A DNA stretch of 64,000 nt from Stercorarius parasiticus (GCA_013396915.1 VWZL01006771.1:599715-663714), one strand, 5' to 3'; counted from the stretch's first letter, positions 12,300 through 25,898 are shown. Notes: generated by a model from the letters alone, not told the origin. Made by a program: numbers and translations.

Positions 12300-15239
12300 A
12301 CAGTATTTGTAATAAGTTTGTCCTTAAAAATCACCCATGCTTCTAATTAGCATTTTCTTCCTGGCCCACTATCAGAATATCATCACTTCTGGCATAAAAA
12401 AAGGGTCTGTGAAGATTATTATTTTTGTCTGGGGAATACATCTAAGGCAGCAGAACTGGTCAGGAACAGGAGCACACTACCAATGGGAGCCCAGTGCTCA
12501 AATCACCTTTCTCATTTTACAGCCACATAGGGGACAAACACCGGTAGCACCCGCACCGCACTAGTTCATACAGAAGAATCCTGAACACCCCTCTACCCCA
12601 AAAACAGGATGAGAGGACAAAAGGTACAAAAAGAAATCAGAGAAGAAAAAGTCAGTGGTATTAGTGTTAAGTTGCAAACAAAAACCAAAGACATGACGCA
12701 ATTGCAACTACCTAAAAAGGCCTTTCTAAACTGCTGAAAATTATTTTTAGATTCAGATTTACACACACACTAAATAACCGTTGTATCACCTGTAACACAA
12801 AAAAAACCTTACTGCTTAAAAGTGGTATGATTTAAACAAAAAAAAAAAGCCTCACTGTAGAGGGAATTGCATTAAAAAGTAGAGAAACTAGGCTTTTCTG
12901 AATATCTAGCATCTGAAGCTTGCACCCCTGAAAACATTCAGTCCTTCAAATTGAAGCATCTGACATTAATCATAAAACTATATATTACACCAGTTTCAAC
13001 ATCTGCCTGGACTTGCATGAAACAATTAGAGTTATAATAGCAACTTTTTTAAATTTGAATTTATTCTACCAGGACTGATTTTTTTTTAATGACATTTTTA
13101 ATATAATTAAGTCATTTCCAAACATACTATGTTTGTTCTTAAGCTTTCTAGCTAATAAGTCCATGGTCATCAAATTGTTTTCTTCCACAGTTTTCCCCAC
13201 ACCACAAATGCAGGCACAGTGTATTTATTTTGCCAAGGAAACCTCATAACCAAGTGTATGTGTATATTTTCACAAACACAAAATCCCACATTATGTAAAT
13301 GGAAAAATAACAACAAAAAGTAGAACTGAATTTCAAAAATACAAACTAATATTGCAGAATAGAAGACTCAAACTAGAAAAAAAAGGAGTGCAAGAATATT
13401 CTAAAAAGTAAACCCAGGGAATACAAAGAGACTGAACCATTGCACTTACATAATTTGTGTCTGAAATAAACAGTTCACACTAATACTAGCTGAAACCAGA
13501 ACACTTTATAATTATGTTGTATAAACAGACATCGCAACAGGACACAAGGGAAAAGCAGTTCCCTAAAAGCTTAAGTATCTTCCATGGATGTGCAAGACCT
13601 TAGCAAACTATAAATGAATCTAAAGGATCAAGAAAGGCAAACTAATTAAGTGTACAAAAATAACCGATAGTATCAGACCAGCACAGAACATAGTCTGCCC
13701 TTTACAACTCTTTCATATGGATGCTGATCAAGTACAGAACACAGACACTTCTGTATATTGTAACCAACTAAAGCTGCTTTTCAGAAAGATGCCCTTCTTA
13801 ATTAGAACTGAGTATGGCTCCGGCTTTATTGAAGTCAAGGCACTCATTGACTTAGAGCAAACCCATGGCCGTTCCATGTCTCTTAAACAGAGTCATCAGT
13901 TCTCAGTCTCCATGTTTACTTTACTGAATCTGAATTTTAAAATTCATACAAGCCTGAAAGAGACTGGGTGTTTTCAATAACTGATCCAAACAACAGATAC
14001 TCAACACAGCAGATTCACATTTCAAAAGCCATGCCGAAACTAGGGGCTTAACCCAGTTAACAGGGGAGTTAACCTCCTATTAATAAAAGATCATCCTCAT
14101 GAAGCAACAAAATACAAGGCAGATTATTTTCTTGCAAACTGGCACCCTCTTGAAAAAAAAAAAATAAAAATAGGTACCATACAGACACTCCAAATGAGGT
14201 CAAGAGTGAATGGGCCTCAGTTAAATTAAGCATTAAATCAGAGACAGTCACCTCAAAAGCAGATGAAGGATTTATTTTAAAAAAAAAAATAAAAAAAAAT
14301 CTTCCACCCCTGCTCAATCAGTAAACGTCTGTCAGAAACATTTGTCTTTTCAATGTGGAATTAGCAGAAGTTGGCATCTACAGAAAGAACAGGCACCATC
14401 AGCAAAAGAATAACAAGCCTTGGATTTTTGTTATGGAACACAACTTTATGGAAAAGTTTGTAGCTTGCCAGCTACAAAGAGAGACTAGATGAAACAGAAA
14501 TGAAGCATTACGCTGAAGTTAAGCTTAGTGTGCCCTTAGGACTCCATCAGAAAGCACAATCTAGAAATTCTATATCTATTCAAATAAAATGAAGAAAATT
14601 TGTAAAAGAAAAGTGAAAAGGGATTTCTTTTCAACTACATCAACTTACTTTGATTTCTATTCTCTCATGAATATATCATTTTAGCTTCCAGTAAACACTG
14701 GGCCACCCAACTAGGTCTCAAAAGACAATACTATCAAATTCCATAAATTTTACTTACTTCTTACAGGCATATTAGTGGAGTTTGGCTGTGTAATGTTACA
14801 CAACAAACATCAAATCCTTCTATTAACTTCTCTCCTGCCCCCAGCTCACCTGCAGCTGGAACGAAAGTCTTGTGCACATGTCAGAAAGTGGAATATGTTC
14901 CCTCCTCCAGCTGAAGGACTGGTGATCATACCCACTACCCACACAACTGTCTATTTGCAATTTTAAGAAATTATATTCACCACGTAACTTCACAACCAGC
15001 AAGGGCAGGAATGATTAGCATAATGCTACATGTAAACAACATACTCTGTGTACTTTGTTATGCTTAAACTAACCACAAGTGTAATCACACTTGCAATATG
15101 CTTTTGCAGCAATGTGAGAGCCACAAGAAGGTTGTATACTCTCAGCTGTGGATGGCAGCAGCTTATGCACTCTTAAAATCCTCTGGTCTTCCAACATAAA
15201 TTAAAGACAACATCACAACTGTACCAATGCATGATTTAA

Positions 15240-15714
15240 AAGGCTGTCATAGTTTTGGCTGGATTGGTCAATCAGAATGACAGATGGCCCTCCCCTCCTC
15301 TCTCCAAAGAGAGGAGAGGAAGAGATAAGGAGATTTACNCTTGCCCCTTTGATCCCTCAGCTTTTATACTGAGTGTGATGCAGATGGGATGGAATACCCT
15401 GTTGGTCAGTTTTGGGTCACCTGTCCCGTCCGCTCCTCCCTGCAGGTGGGACCCCTCTATGCTTCTCTGCTTCCAACCCTCTAACGGCAAATAGCAAAGT
15501 TACCTGACCTTGGTTGTTATAGCAATAAGTATAAGCAGAAGCCCCTGTGCATACCATTCCTTGGTATAATCAGGTCTTATCACTCTGAGAATGAACAGTT
15601 TCTGAACAATATGCTGTTAATTTCAGACTTTAGTCAGTTAGAAGAGGCCCAGCTAAAAAGTAAAATTACAAATCAGAAAATTGGTTCTGTTTTACCTCAA
15701 ACCAGGACAAAGGC
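15240..15714. mobile_element. Second solo LTR of the same ERVL-like family, with TSD and internal gap
   Basis: The element runs from TG at 15245 to CA at 15709 (465 bp) and is flanked by a perfect 5-bp duplication, AAGGC (15240-15244 and 15710-15714). Its 3' 360 bp align almost base for base with 7225-7584 of the first LTR (shared blocks include CTTTGATCCCTCAGCTTTTA and GGTTGTTATNGCAATAAGTA). The 5' 95 bp match the beginning of that LTR more loosely. About 255 bp of the longer copy are absent, and the single N at 15339 sits exactly at that junction. The missing part may therefore be an unresolved assembly gap rather than a true deletion. Confidence 0.9.
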
Positions 15715-17328
15715 GAAATTGTTATTATTATTATCCCCACTGATTAAACATTAACACAGATACCTTGTCATTAATATTAAAGATCAAAGTACAGTTTCAA
15801 GAGCAAGAATATCCCCTGTCCAAACAAAGCAACACTGCACCTCTAAAATTTGGGTTGTTGATGTTTTACGTGATTTCTTACATGACTACACCAATAGGAA
15901 GAGTTACCAATTACTCTAGACGGGCTGAAAAAGCTTAAGAGAAGCAGCTGTAGTATAGATGAGCTAGTTCTTTAACAATTCAGCAGACCTTCACTATTTG
16001 CAACAGCATCTGGAGAGGCTGCACAGACATTCCTTCAGACTCAAAACGTGTGCATCCTACTAGTTACAAAAGCACAATATGTAGCATACAATGTATCAAA
16101 ACAAGACTCTGGTGGACCAAGTAGATCATTAGCGGACAAATACAAATGAGAGAAAACAGATGCTAAGGAAGAGACAGATGCTAGCATCCAGAAAAGATGT
16201 ACGATTTGTGCATACACTTGTGTTTTCGTAGCACAAAGGAGATAATGCTTCAAGACTTCTTTACAAAAAAGTATTTTCCTTTTTATGCCCCTCCACTGGT
16301 CTTGACTCTCATGACATATGCTACACCCACTCACAGAAAAGAGAAGGTCCAGAAAAATCTCCTAAAGTGACAATTCTCTTCATACAGACTTGTTTTGCAC
16401 TCTTCAGAAAAAAACATCCCAGAAATCTAATACTTTACCAGAAGAAAGAAGGTCTTAACACATGGATTTGTAAAGTATAGAAAAGCAACTAACACAAGGC
16501 ATCCAAGCAAGTCTCTTCTGTCAAATAACCTAGCCATAGACCTACATAAATCAGTTAACAGTGGTATTTGTCTCACAATACAGCTGAAAAATAATTAAAG
16601 CTGAATTGTGAAATCATATTTTAATTCAATAAATCTATTCTCTCTTAAACAGCAGTAACTGCAACAAGAATGCAACTACCCAGCTGAGTTAGGACAGCAT
16701 GTGCACAGAAGACAACACTGCACGTCTCCTACATGCAACACGTATTTCCTTCCTTGAACTGAGGCAGAAGAGAGACAAGCCCCATCACAACACCTCTTTC
16801 AGCTTTCAATAGTCCCAAAAACAATTATGAGGCAGTCGGAGAGGAAACCGCAACAGCTCTCTCCATCTGCACGCAAGGTGCAGTGTTGCACTTGACTACA
16901 GAAGGCTGAGGGAGATGGGACAGCACAGGCACTGCTTATCTGCTCTGTGTCACTCGGCTTGAAGAGCGCAGGGCACGCAGCAGCACTGGGAACGACACCA
17001 GAGGTTAAGGAAAAAATGAAGGTTACACATATCCGTTGCAAACAGCGCAGCAAAAGGCAGGAGGATGTTCGTGTCACAAGCGATAACAGGAAATCCCACA
17101 CACACCGTGCAGTAACAGGGCTACACTCGAAGGCTGAGGTGTTGAACACATAATACAGTGGATAGGAGCAGAGTCAGGAGCACACCATGTCCTGCATGCA
17201 TGCTGACATGCTTACGCTGAAGGCACAGGGAGAGGAAAACCCACACCGGCTAAGAGTGGGGGTCCTCACAGCCCGCACTCGCCCCCAGCCCGGAGGGGGA
17301 AGATGCTCGCAAAGCGGAGCCCACACGG

Positions 17329-17502
17329 NNNNNNNNNNNNNNNNNNNNNNNNNNNNNNNNNNNNNNNNNNNNNNNNNNNNNNNNNNNNNNNNNNNNNNNN
17401 NNNNNNNNNNNNNNNNNNNNNNNNNNNNNNNNNNNNNNNNNNNNNNNNNNNNNNNNNNNNNNNNNNNNNNNNNNNNNNNNNNNNNNNNNNNNNNNNNNNN
17501 NN
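17329..17502. other. Assembly gap (174 N), probable site of LMBR1 exon 1
   Basis: A run of 174 undetermined bases lies inside the CpG island. No sequence on either side encodes the expected short N-terminus of LMBR1 followed by a phase-0 donor, so the first coding exon most likely lies in the gap. The run length may be an estimate. Confidence 0.9.
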
Positions 17503-17558
17503 GGCGGCGCTGGCGACCGGGTCCGCCGCTCTGTCACCAACCGGCAGGCGCGGTGCAG

Positions 17559-17606
17559 CAAGAAGAAGAAGAGGAGGAGGAGGAGGAGGAGGAGGAGGAG
17601 GAGGAA
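17559..17606. repeat. (GAG/GAA)n trinucleotide repeat
   Basis: An uninterrupted purine tract of AGA then AGG triplets directly beside the N gap. It is responsible for the poly-Glu and poly-Leu apparent reading frames across the gap, which are artefacts. As the tract lies upstream of the presumed LMBR1 exon 1 it may be 5' UTR or promoter. Confidence 0.95.
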
Positions 17607-19824
17607 GGGCGGGCAGCACCGCCTCAACCCCTCCTGCTGCGTCACCACGCAGCGTCCCCGCGCACACCACGGCCCCGCCCCAAACCGCCGGGGGGAGGCG
17701 GGGCTAGCGGGCAGGAGGTGTGGCCAACCCGCCCCGAGGCGGGGGCGGGGCAGGGGCGGAGCTTGCCTTTGAGCGAAGGGAGCGCGAACCAATGCCCGGG
17801 GGCGGGGCTGAGGGAAGGCGGGAGTTCGGCTGAAGGAGGCGTGGCCTCGGCGGGGGCGGGACAGGTCGGGAGTGCCCTGGTCTGGCTGAACGCCTGCGGG
17901 TGCACCAGGATTTGAAAGATGGTACTTAAAACTAAAGTTAAAACTCTTGTTCCGCTTCTCTGAAGCAGCTTTGTGTCAGTGTTGTGCTGCAGTACAAAGG
18001 CCTGGTCTCCCAGCTGCTCCCTCCACACACACACGCAATTGTCTTTGTTTCCAAGTTTGCAAGTAGATCAACTGCCTAAATATATACAAAAAACCTAGTA
18101 ACTAGGACACACTATAAATTATAGATGGTGATTTAGCAAATCAAACACTCATTTCTATCCAAATACATAATGTTATTCCAAGGGAGTATCAAAAATAAGA
18201 ATCATCACTTTCTGCCTGTTTACACGGATTAATACATTACACATGATATCCACGCCAATCACAATTCAATTATATTCGCTTCCCAGCCTCTGTCCCATTT
18301 TCTTGGTTAAATGCAGACGGTGAAGTACTTACTGAATTCTAGAGTTAGAAAAGTAATCTTTGACTGCCTAATGTACTTCTTGCAGTTCTGAATGGATGCA
18401 GAATTTCCTTCAGCTTCAGCATGGCCACAGTTTCACCCTTGTTCTTCTGATACTCTGGAAGAACAGATGAGGTATTTGCAGGCAGAATCACGCCATGGGG
18501 TCAAAAGGTCAGAGATATCCCCACTCTCCCTCCTCCTGAAGCCCCCTGCTTGAGGAGGGAGACTTTCTAGGCATTCACTAGGCTGTAGGAGCAGGAGAGG
18601 ACCACTAGAAGCAGACCTGGAGGAGCAGGGCGCAGAGAGATTCTTCTCAGGAAAAGCTGTCCTACTTGACAGCTACTCCCCGAGCAGCACTAGATTGCAT
18701 CTGATGGACAATATCATTACTCAGCTGGTTTTTTTTCTTCAGCTGTTCCCACTTATCTTCAATCACCTTTTCTTCTTGGGATGCTGAAAGCAGTGAAAGC
18801 ATCTGTAGCTGCCAAGAGGAACTTCACGTGAGACTTTGGCTTGTAAGAGTGGCTATGGCTGTTATTCTCTCCAGACTTGGTCCAGAGGGGACAGTGCAAC
18901 TGAAGCCAAGGTCTTTAGGTAGAAGTAATATCTTCTATTATAATAACAAATACAACTGGAAAAAGCACACAGCTGTTTGGTATGCAAGAACCTGCCCCCA
19001 GAGAAATCAAATTCTCTCAGAGTTGCCTATAGAAATTATGTCTCAAAGAGAAACCCTCTTCTTACAAAGCATCATGCTTAATGCTTGTATAGAACAGATT
19101 CCCACCTTTCGTCATCCTATATAAAGACCTACGCAATAAATTGCAATGGTATTAGAAGCAGGGCGTGAGGAACAAAAACTGTTGGAGCCAGAACAAACCA
19201 GAGCTAAGAACAGGGGAGACCAGAAGGTCCAGTCAAAGGGGAAAAATGTGAACAATCAGAGATTAGGCCAGCAATCAGTATGTTAAAATACACATACTAA
19301 CACCAAGACAAAGGAGGAGCATTCCTGGAGTTCAGGCCACAGGCAAGCAGCAAGTTGACCCAGGCAACAAGGATGACCCACAAGAAGCAAATGGAAGAGT
19401 GAGGCAGTTTGGGAAAGAAGAGACAGCAAAAGCCATAGTTATGAGTCAAGAGAAGGAACTCAGCTTAGGCCAGGGCAAGCTATAGGCTCTCGGGGAATCT
19501 CTGCCAGTAAATACCAATGCCTGCTGCCAGTTGTTTGGAATCTGGGCCAGAGCTGAGATTTAGTCCCTGAGCTACCTGGGAAATGTAGCAGCTTGGTGAA
19601 TCTGAAACTAAGTTTACTTCATTAAGGAGGTCTGAGCGTTGCATCTAGGCATCAAGGATTTCATACATTTCTAACTTTATGTGAAGACATAGAAAACACT
19701 GCTCTGAAATACAAGGTTGTAAGGAAAATGAGCTGCACTTTTGTAGCTCTTATAGAAACAAAATTAAGTTTAAAGCTTAGCAGAATTGAACCTTCAACTT
19801 CCACTTGGTCTGTATGTTTTCTTT

Positions 19825-19900
19825 TTAATATATTTGAAATATATTAAAAAATGTATATAATATAAATATATATAAAAATATATATTAATATATTTGAAGG
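19825..19900. repeat. AT-rich palindromic low-complexity tract
   Basis: A tract of TA-rich sequence opens with a perfect inverted repeat, arms TTAATATATTT and AAATATATTAA around one G (19825-19847), and continues as ATATAT-type repeats. It could extrude as a hairpin or be polymorphic; no function is indicated. Confidence 0.85.
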
Positions 19901-20362
19901 AGATATAAATTTGTCTCATACTATGGACTGGCAAGTTCTTTCTTCCACTTCTAGCAGATGAATCATCAGAAACATGATACACATTTATACTTGCTAAGAA
20001 GACAGGGGAAAAAAAACAAACCCAAAACCAAAAAAAAACCTAGCTTCAATCCTTTCTTGGACAGATGTTATTGATCAGTTCCAAGGTGTCTACATCACGA
20101 AGGAAGGACATGGTAGCCACCACTGCAAAATCTATTTATATTGAAGGAAATGCAGTCTAGAGTAGGCAGCTGTTGCAAACTGACGAGAAGGCTGACTCAT
20201 TGATTTTTTGATGGGAGTACAAAAGTAGTATTTTGAAGCATACCAAAAGAAAAACCTCAAAAATTAAGCCTGAGGTACCTTGCACCAGCGAGCGGTTAAA
20301 AGACTTCTATATGATTTTCCTCCATACTTCAGTCATAACAAAGACAGCGCTGGAGGGACTAT

Positions 20363-20425
20363 CCTCAGCAATTCTTAGGACTTCCTCAGTAATTCTTATG
20401 ACTGCCTCGGTAACCCTAAGGAGCT
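20363..20425. repeat. 21-bp tandem repeat, three copies
   Basis: Three head-to-tail copies start at 20363, 20384 and 20405. Each begins CCTCAG or CCTCGG followed by a TAATTCTTA-like core; the third copy is more diverged. It is a small minisatellite. Because 21 is a multiple of three, it creates a 7-residue periodicity in an overlapping reading frame, which I do not consider coding. Confidence 0.8.
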
Positions 20426-22599
20426 TGGTCTAGGTTTAATCTAGACATGATTTAAGTGCAAATAAAACATTTTCTCAAGTTGCTAATGTACAGATATACA
20501 AACGCAAAGGCAGTAATGAAAAACAGACTTCTATTAAATTTACATATAGTGATGCCTAACCGCTCAGCATAAAAGTTGAGCGGATTTAATAGATTTTGCT
20601 CAGTTTATTCTTTTCAGCCTAGTTTTAAATGGACAGTTTTTCAGCTTTTGGATAACCCAGTAAGTGTCTGGTATCCTGAATCCCCAAGGAGGGTTTTATG
20701 TGCACTGGGTTAACTCTGAGATTCTCCAGAAAAAATGTTGGGATATTCAAGCTAATAAAATTAGTTGAATTGGCTAGAATTGAAGTTGCTAAAGTTGGAA
20801 CTGTTTCACTGGGAAGGTTCCCACAGAATTTGTCAATGGATTTTAGATCACCTTCTTTGACTGTAAATGTGAAATTGGCACCATGCCTTTAAATCTCAAT
20901 TTATCTAGCAGCATTTGAATAGGTGATGCCTTCTTTTCCAGTCATTATTCAGCCAAATGCAGCTTGGACCAAACAGAAAATAGGAAGTTATTCTCCCAGT
21001 TAACATGACTACTTATATGATTACATGCAAGATATCACTAAGAATTGGCCAGACTGATGCCTGAAGCACAACTTAGTACGTTGCTGAGAGTGACCATTGA
21101 TTTTAAAGAGAACTTAGGGTACAGAGATGCCACAGATGATACCTAGCACTTTACGTACTCAGAAGCCAATTACAAAGACAAAGACTGAAAAGTTAAAATA
21201 ACTTGATCATGGTATAAAAGAAATGTTATGCTATCATAATTATATACATAATGGGTGATCATTTCAATGTCTTGTATTGGGTAAGATAAAGCATAGCAAG
21301 AATTGCATTAGAACTTGAGAAAGTCAGAACCATCAGACTTGGATCTGGATTCAACTTGAAATATTGCTGACTGGCACTTCAATTCTATTCAAACTTTCTT
21401 TCTATTTGTTTGCTTTTTTAAAATAAAAAAGCATGATTTTTTTTGTTCCAAATATTTCCAGCCTGTATCTTCATTGTGTCAACCCAGTAACACTAACTCC
21501 CTGGCTAAATGCTATATTATGGCATAATATATATATTTTTTGAAACAGCCAAGGGAAAGAAATGTAAATTAAAAATGCAAATTTTGACACAAAAAAAATG
21601 ATCTAAACTAGTTCAGTATAGACTCGCATAGGTATGTGCTGGATTTTGTATATCTATTTATCAATATATTGACATGTGATGAATCTATACCCAAAAAAAC
21701 CAGAAGGAAAAAAATGATTCATCAAAGTAATACAGTTTTGAACAAGCTTTTGAAATGAACATTTGAGTAAAACATCTCCACTACTTTTAACTTAGAACTT
21801 TGTCCATTTATAAAAAGTTTAGGGACATTGCTTTCAATAACCAAGGAACTGGATTCAGTGATGAATAAAACTCCTTCTGGTCCTTTGGTTTGCTTCACTG
21901 ATAGAAGCCCAGAGTCAGACCTCTGCAGAGTTTATAGTCAGAAGCATAAACTCTGCAGGAGCTCGGTGTTGTTACATAAAGGAAGCATAAATCATGTCAT
22001 GAAGCTAGAACAGTTTGAGTTCCATATCTAGGCAGCATGAAGTGACTGAAAACTCATTTTGCTTCCATTCACCTTTACTGTGTCTTTCATGTCCCACTGT
22101 GAGGATTCAAAACACTGCTCAAAGGAAAAAAAAACCAAAAAGAACAAAGCCACCACATTGCAGCTTAAACTCAGTTAGGAATGAGATAAAAGGAAATATT
22201 CAATGATATGTGTCTGCATATAAAACTCAAAGTTCACCTGCTATACAGATATGAACAAGCCCAGGGACATCTGCTCCATGCTGTCTATCCATGGCTGATT
22301 TGGCTGATTCTTCAAGTAGATATTTATTTGTAGAACTCCTAAACTCCTGCCAGGGTCAATATTATTACAGAGTTGAAGAATCAAAAAACAAACCAAATCA
22401 AACAAACAACAAAAAAAAAGCACCACAAAACCCTACAACAAAAAAAGCCTCACTTTTACCATGTCTATTTTGAGCTCAGAAATTAGTGTTTGATTCAATC
22501 AGCCTCTGAAAGGTGTTCAGCTAGAGTGGATGGATCAAAACGCTGAAAACTCATTACTTCTCTTTATGCTGTGTTTAATATTTAATTACCATCTGTATT

Positions 22600-23720
22600 A
22601 AAAATCATGCCTTATTTCTGATTTGAATTTTACTGCCTTCAGCTTCTAACTATGGTTCATGTTCTGTCCTTCCAAGCTACAACTAAGAACTTTAATACTT
22701 GATATTTCCTGATAATCACAATTCACCTCAAAATCTCCTTTTCAGTCAGTTAAAAAGATTTACTCTAAGTAAATCTACTCTTTGAAGATTTTTCTTAACC
22801 GTGAACCTATTTTTTTTTCTTTCTTCCCTGAATTCTCTTCAAACTTCTAACATATCTATTAAAACACAGGCAAAAGAACTGAAAACAGTATTCTAGGCTT
22901 GATTTCATCAATTCTATGAGCAGATTTAAAACACCTCCTTATTTTATGCTATTACAGACCTTTTTAATCATTATAGAGGAAAACACCACACAGCTTCAGA
23001 GATGAAAAAACATGATTACTTCCCAGAAGCAAATGGGATGTGCAAGTGAAGAAACTTGTGTCTACTGCTGTCTTCCTGCTATCAGAGGCCTGGCTGTAGG
23101 TAAAAGGCTTCCTCATGGCGGACCTAAAGTAAGATTAATGGCTCTTTATCTTTGTTTTGCGTTGTCATGTCCACTTACTTGTTTATATACAGTAAAGCCA
23201 GTCTTAGAGGCATTGTAATCCAAATGCTATAGCAATCATTTCCTTCAGGTAGAAAATAGTGGCTACCTCTGAACTTTGCTCATACTAACCAGCAGCCACC
23301 CATAATTTCTATTCTGAATCATTGTTCTCCAGATATAGCCCCGGTTCTGTAGACAGGACCTTGACTCCTTGTTCCTGGTGCATCCATGGACATTCATGTA
23401 ACTCAAGTCTCTTTTATTTTCTGCTTCCCAAATATTTCAGATTGCTCTGTATGATTAGCTTATCTTTGTAATTTACCACTCTGTTACTTCCAGTATTTGC
23501 CAACTTTTTTGTGTCATCTGCCAGTAGTATTAGCAGTGATTTTTTGACCAGAATAAATACATCCTTTTAAAAAAAAAATCATTTGCATCCCAGTTTTTTT
23601 TATCCAAAACCATTTTCCTTATAATTTTTCTCATCTTTGAGGACTTCCTGACATACTAAGTACAAATAATACATATTTTGCTGGTATCAAGTGTTATGTT
23701 TGCCCATATGGAACAGGAGC
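22600..23720 (-). repeat. Possible ancient LINE (CR1/L3-like) relic
   Basis: Short islands resemble antisense CR1/L3 sequence: an AACTGAAAACAGTATTCTAG box near 22876, and a TGTGTCATCTGCCAGTAGTA box near 23510 with matching spacing to a downstream CTTTGAGGACTTCCTGACA stretch. The similarity is low and interrupted, and I cannot exclude chance. Confidence 0.3.
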
Positions 23721-25898
23721 TCACCAATATCATGGGTGGGTTCCATGGCAACCTCATAATGGAATCCAAATGAGTTATTTGAGAGTCAAGCCAATATTTT
23801 TTGTGTTAGCAAATAATCATTAGAAGCTTTAATCTTGTTTTGCCACTAGTTGAATAATAGCACCAGCATAAGTCTCTGAAACCAGTGTCACACAATTTTT
23901 CTGTTCTTACAGAACAGATGCTTTCTTCACTGTTGTGCTTTCTCTTCAGCCTATGCTTAGTTCCCATTCTTTAAGTGCTTACGTAGTTCCATTTAAATTG
24001 ACTCCAGTCCCTGCTCCACCTCGGTTTGTTGCATATGTAGCACTATAGCATACCATCTACACAACATGCTGCACGGGCTATAGGGTCTCACCCATCAGTA
24101 CGCCTGTGCTTTCTCTGCAAGTTTTGCTGATTGTTTACCTTTCATTGTTTCTCTGTCCTTTTTGAATATTCTTCTTTGATTTGTGGGCCATTCAACATCT
24201 TTCATTAGACGTCTTAGTCTGCCAATTTACTATTGATTCTAAAACATGTGACCATACATTAGCTGTATTATAAATGATGAAAATGCAAATATTCACCCAT
24301 ATTATCTGTTCCTGACTACTTAACATGGCTGTACTCATTGTCCTTTAAAAAAAAATAACGAAATCATTAATCTGCTGGACCGTCTGTGCTCATTCTAAAC
24401 TATCCTCAAGTTATTTTTTGTTAGTTACATAGTTTTGAGAAATTAAATTTCACAATTTTTGGAGTAAATGCATTGCACTGACAAATCTTTAAACAATAAA
24501 AAACGTTAGTATTAGTTAAATCATTTTATTTTTCTCTCTTAAACTCAGTATCTGACTCATCATGACTAAGATGACTGTATTGTTAAATATCACATGGAAA
24601 GCATTTCAAAAATCTATCCAGTATTAAACTAGAACCGTTTTTCAGTCTGGTTGACAAAATCACATTGTATAAATTTAGTCTTTGAAAGTAAGCCATGCAC
24701 CTTTTATGAAGGACTTTTATCCAAAATGCTAGAAATTTTAAAGGAAATAAATCATCTTAATTTCTAAAATTAATAGGTGCAAGATTTATTCTTAAATCAT
24801 GGATACTCCTTTCTAATTAAATTCAAATGTGTTTAATGCATCTCAGGAGTGTTAAGATAATAAGTAGTCCTTTTCTGGAACTTAACATCCTCGATCCCTG
24901 TCAATAATTATATTGGGTGACTAATAAAATATGATGCCAGGCATTTTTTAAATCTTTATCTTCCTCCTCTGTCTCATTAGCAAAATGAATAGGTTTGCTC
25001 CACAGGCACCACCTAATATGGAGAATTCAATGTTGTTCAAGGACATTGCAAATAAATTTCAGCAGGTATCCCTTCATGCAACAGTCATATATAAAATGCA
25101 CTTTTACAGTATCTGCCATTTGCCATGCTAAAGTTTCTCTTTGCTGTATAAGCTTATTGCTAGCATCAAAGGCTGGAAGGCCAAAAAGGGACACTACACT
25201 GTCAAGTCTGATATCCTGACCAGGAGAACTTTATGCAGTCATCCCATCACAGACGACACTCTAAGGAGAGCTCTGATGATCAGTATTTGATCCACAGAAC
25301 ATATAGCACTCATCCATTCCACCAGAGGTATATCAGAAAATGCTGACATCATAAGAATAGATAATATTATAACAAAAGACAATACTTATTTTCAGAAACT
25401 AGACTCAGATCTAGCAGGTCTTTTAACAAAAATCATGCCAGTAATGTGACATTAGCTAATTTGTTCTTGAGAGTTTAACTTCCTTTCTCGAGTAGATACT
25501 ACATTACAGTAATTACACGTCCAAGTAACAAAAATATGTCAGGATTCTCAACCCCTCGGATGATATATAGTCCTCTGGCCCTCATATAGAAGCAAAAGCC
25601 ATCTCTAGTAACTTTAAACATTTGGGTATATCTAAGTATTTGAATGGAGCACTCCAGAGATTTCATACTGTCTTGAAGATGAGAGGATAGAAGAAGGAAT
25701 AGGTTGTGATTCATGCAACTCTTTAAAGTATTTTTATCTTCCTAATTTTAGACCCTGAAAGCCATACATTAGATTCAAATTATACCCACCCTGCCAGTGA
25801 TAGCAACTGCAGAGATACCTCGTGCTGAATGTTCCATATATGTCTATGCTACAAGGCAGATATATCATATTTGACCATATTTTACATGTGGCGTGTCA

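Larger units (their letters stand above)
590..17328 (-). other. LMBR1: LMBR1 intron 1
   Basis: The stretch between coding exon 2 and the CpG island is inferred to be LMBR1 intron 1. It is AT-rich and has no convincing coding exon. It holds a CR1 relic near 3.6-3.8 kb, CR1 fragments at 6.25-6.85 kb and 12.2 kb, two solo LTRs (6866-7584 and 15245-15709), a 47-bp tandem duplication near 5.5 kb, and numerous A-rich runs (for example 9003-9030, 14151-14167, 14277-14300). Between these I see nothing identifiable. The donor of exon 1 is not visible, so the right-hand limit is approximate and may lie inside the N gap. Confidence 0.65.
17160..17900 (-). promoter_or_regulatory. LMBR1: CpG-island promoter of LMBR1
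   Basis: Base composition switches abruptly from AT-rich to very GC- and CpG-rich here. To the right of the N gap are several GC boxes (CCCCGCCCC near 17673, GGGGCGGGG near 17740, GGGGGCGGGGC near 17798, GGGGGCGGGAC near 17853) and a CCAAT box (17789-17793). No TATA box is apparent. LMBR1 is transcribed leftwards, so the GC boxes lie upstream of the presumed start and exon 1 would fall in or next to the gap. The island could also drive a transcript to the right; I see no evidence for one. Confidence 0.75.

Noticed and set aside
1..17328. Search for the ZRS limb enhancer of SHH
   Set aside because: In other vertebrates the ZRS lies in LMBR1 intron 5. Only introns 1 and part of 2 are in this window, so it is not expected and was not seen.
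17187..17915. Long frames (up to 242 codons) crossing the N gap on both strands
   Set aside because: Length comes from translating Ns and the (GAG)n repeat; there is no family similarity and the poly-Glu/poly-Leu runs are repeat artefacts.
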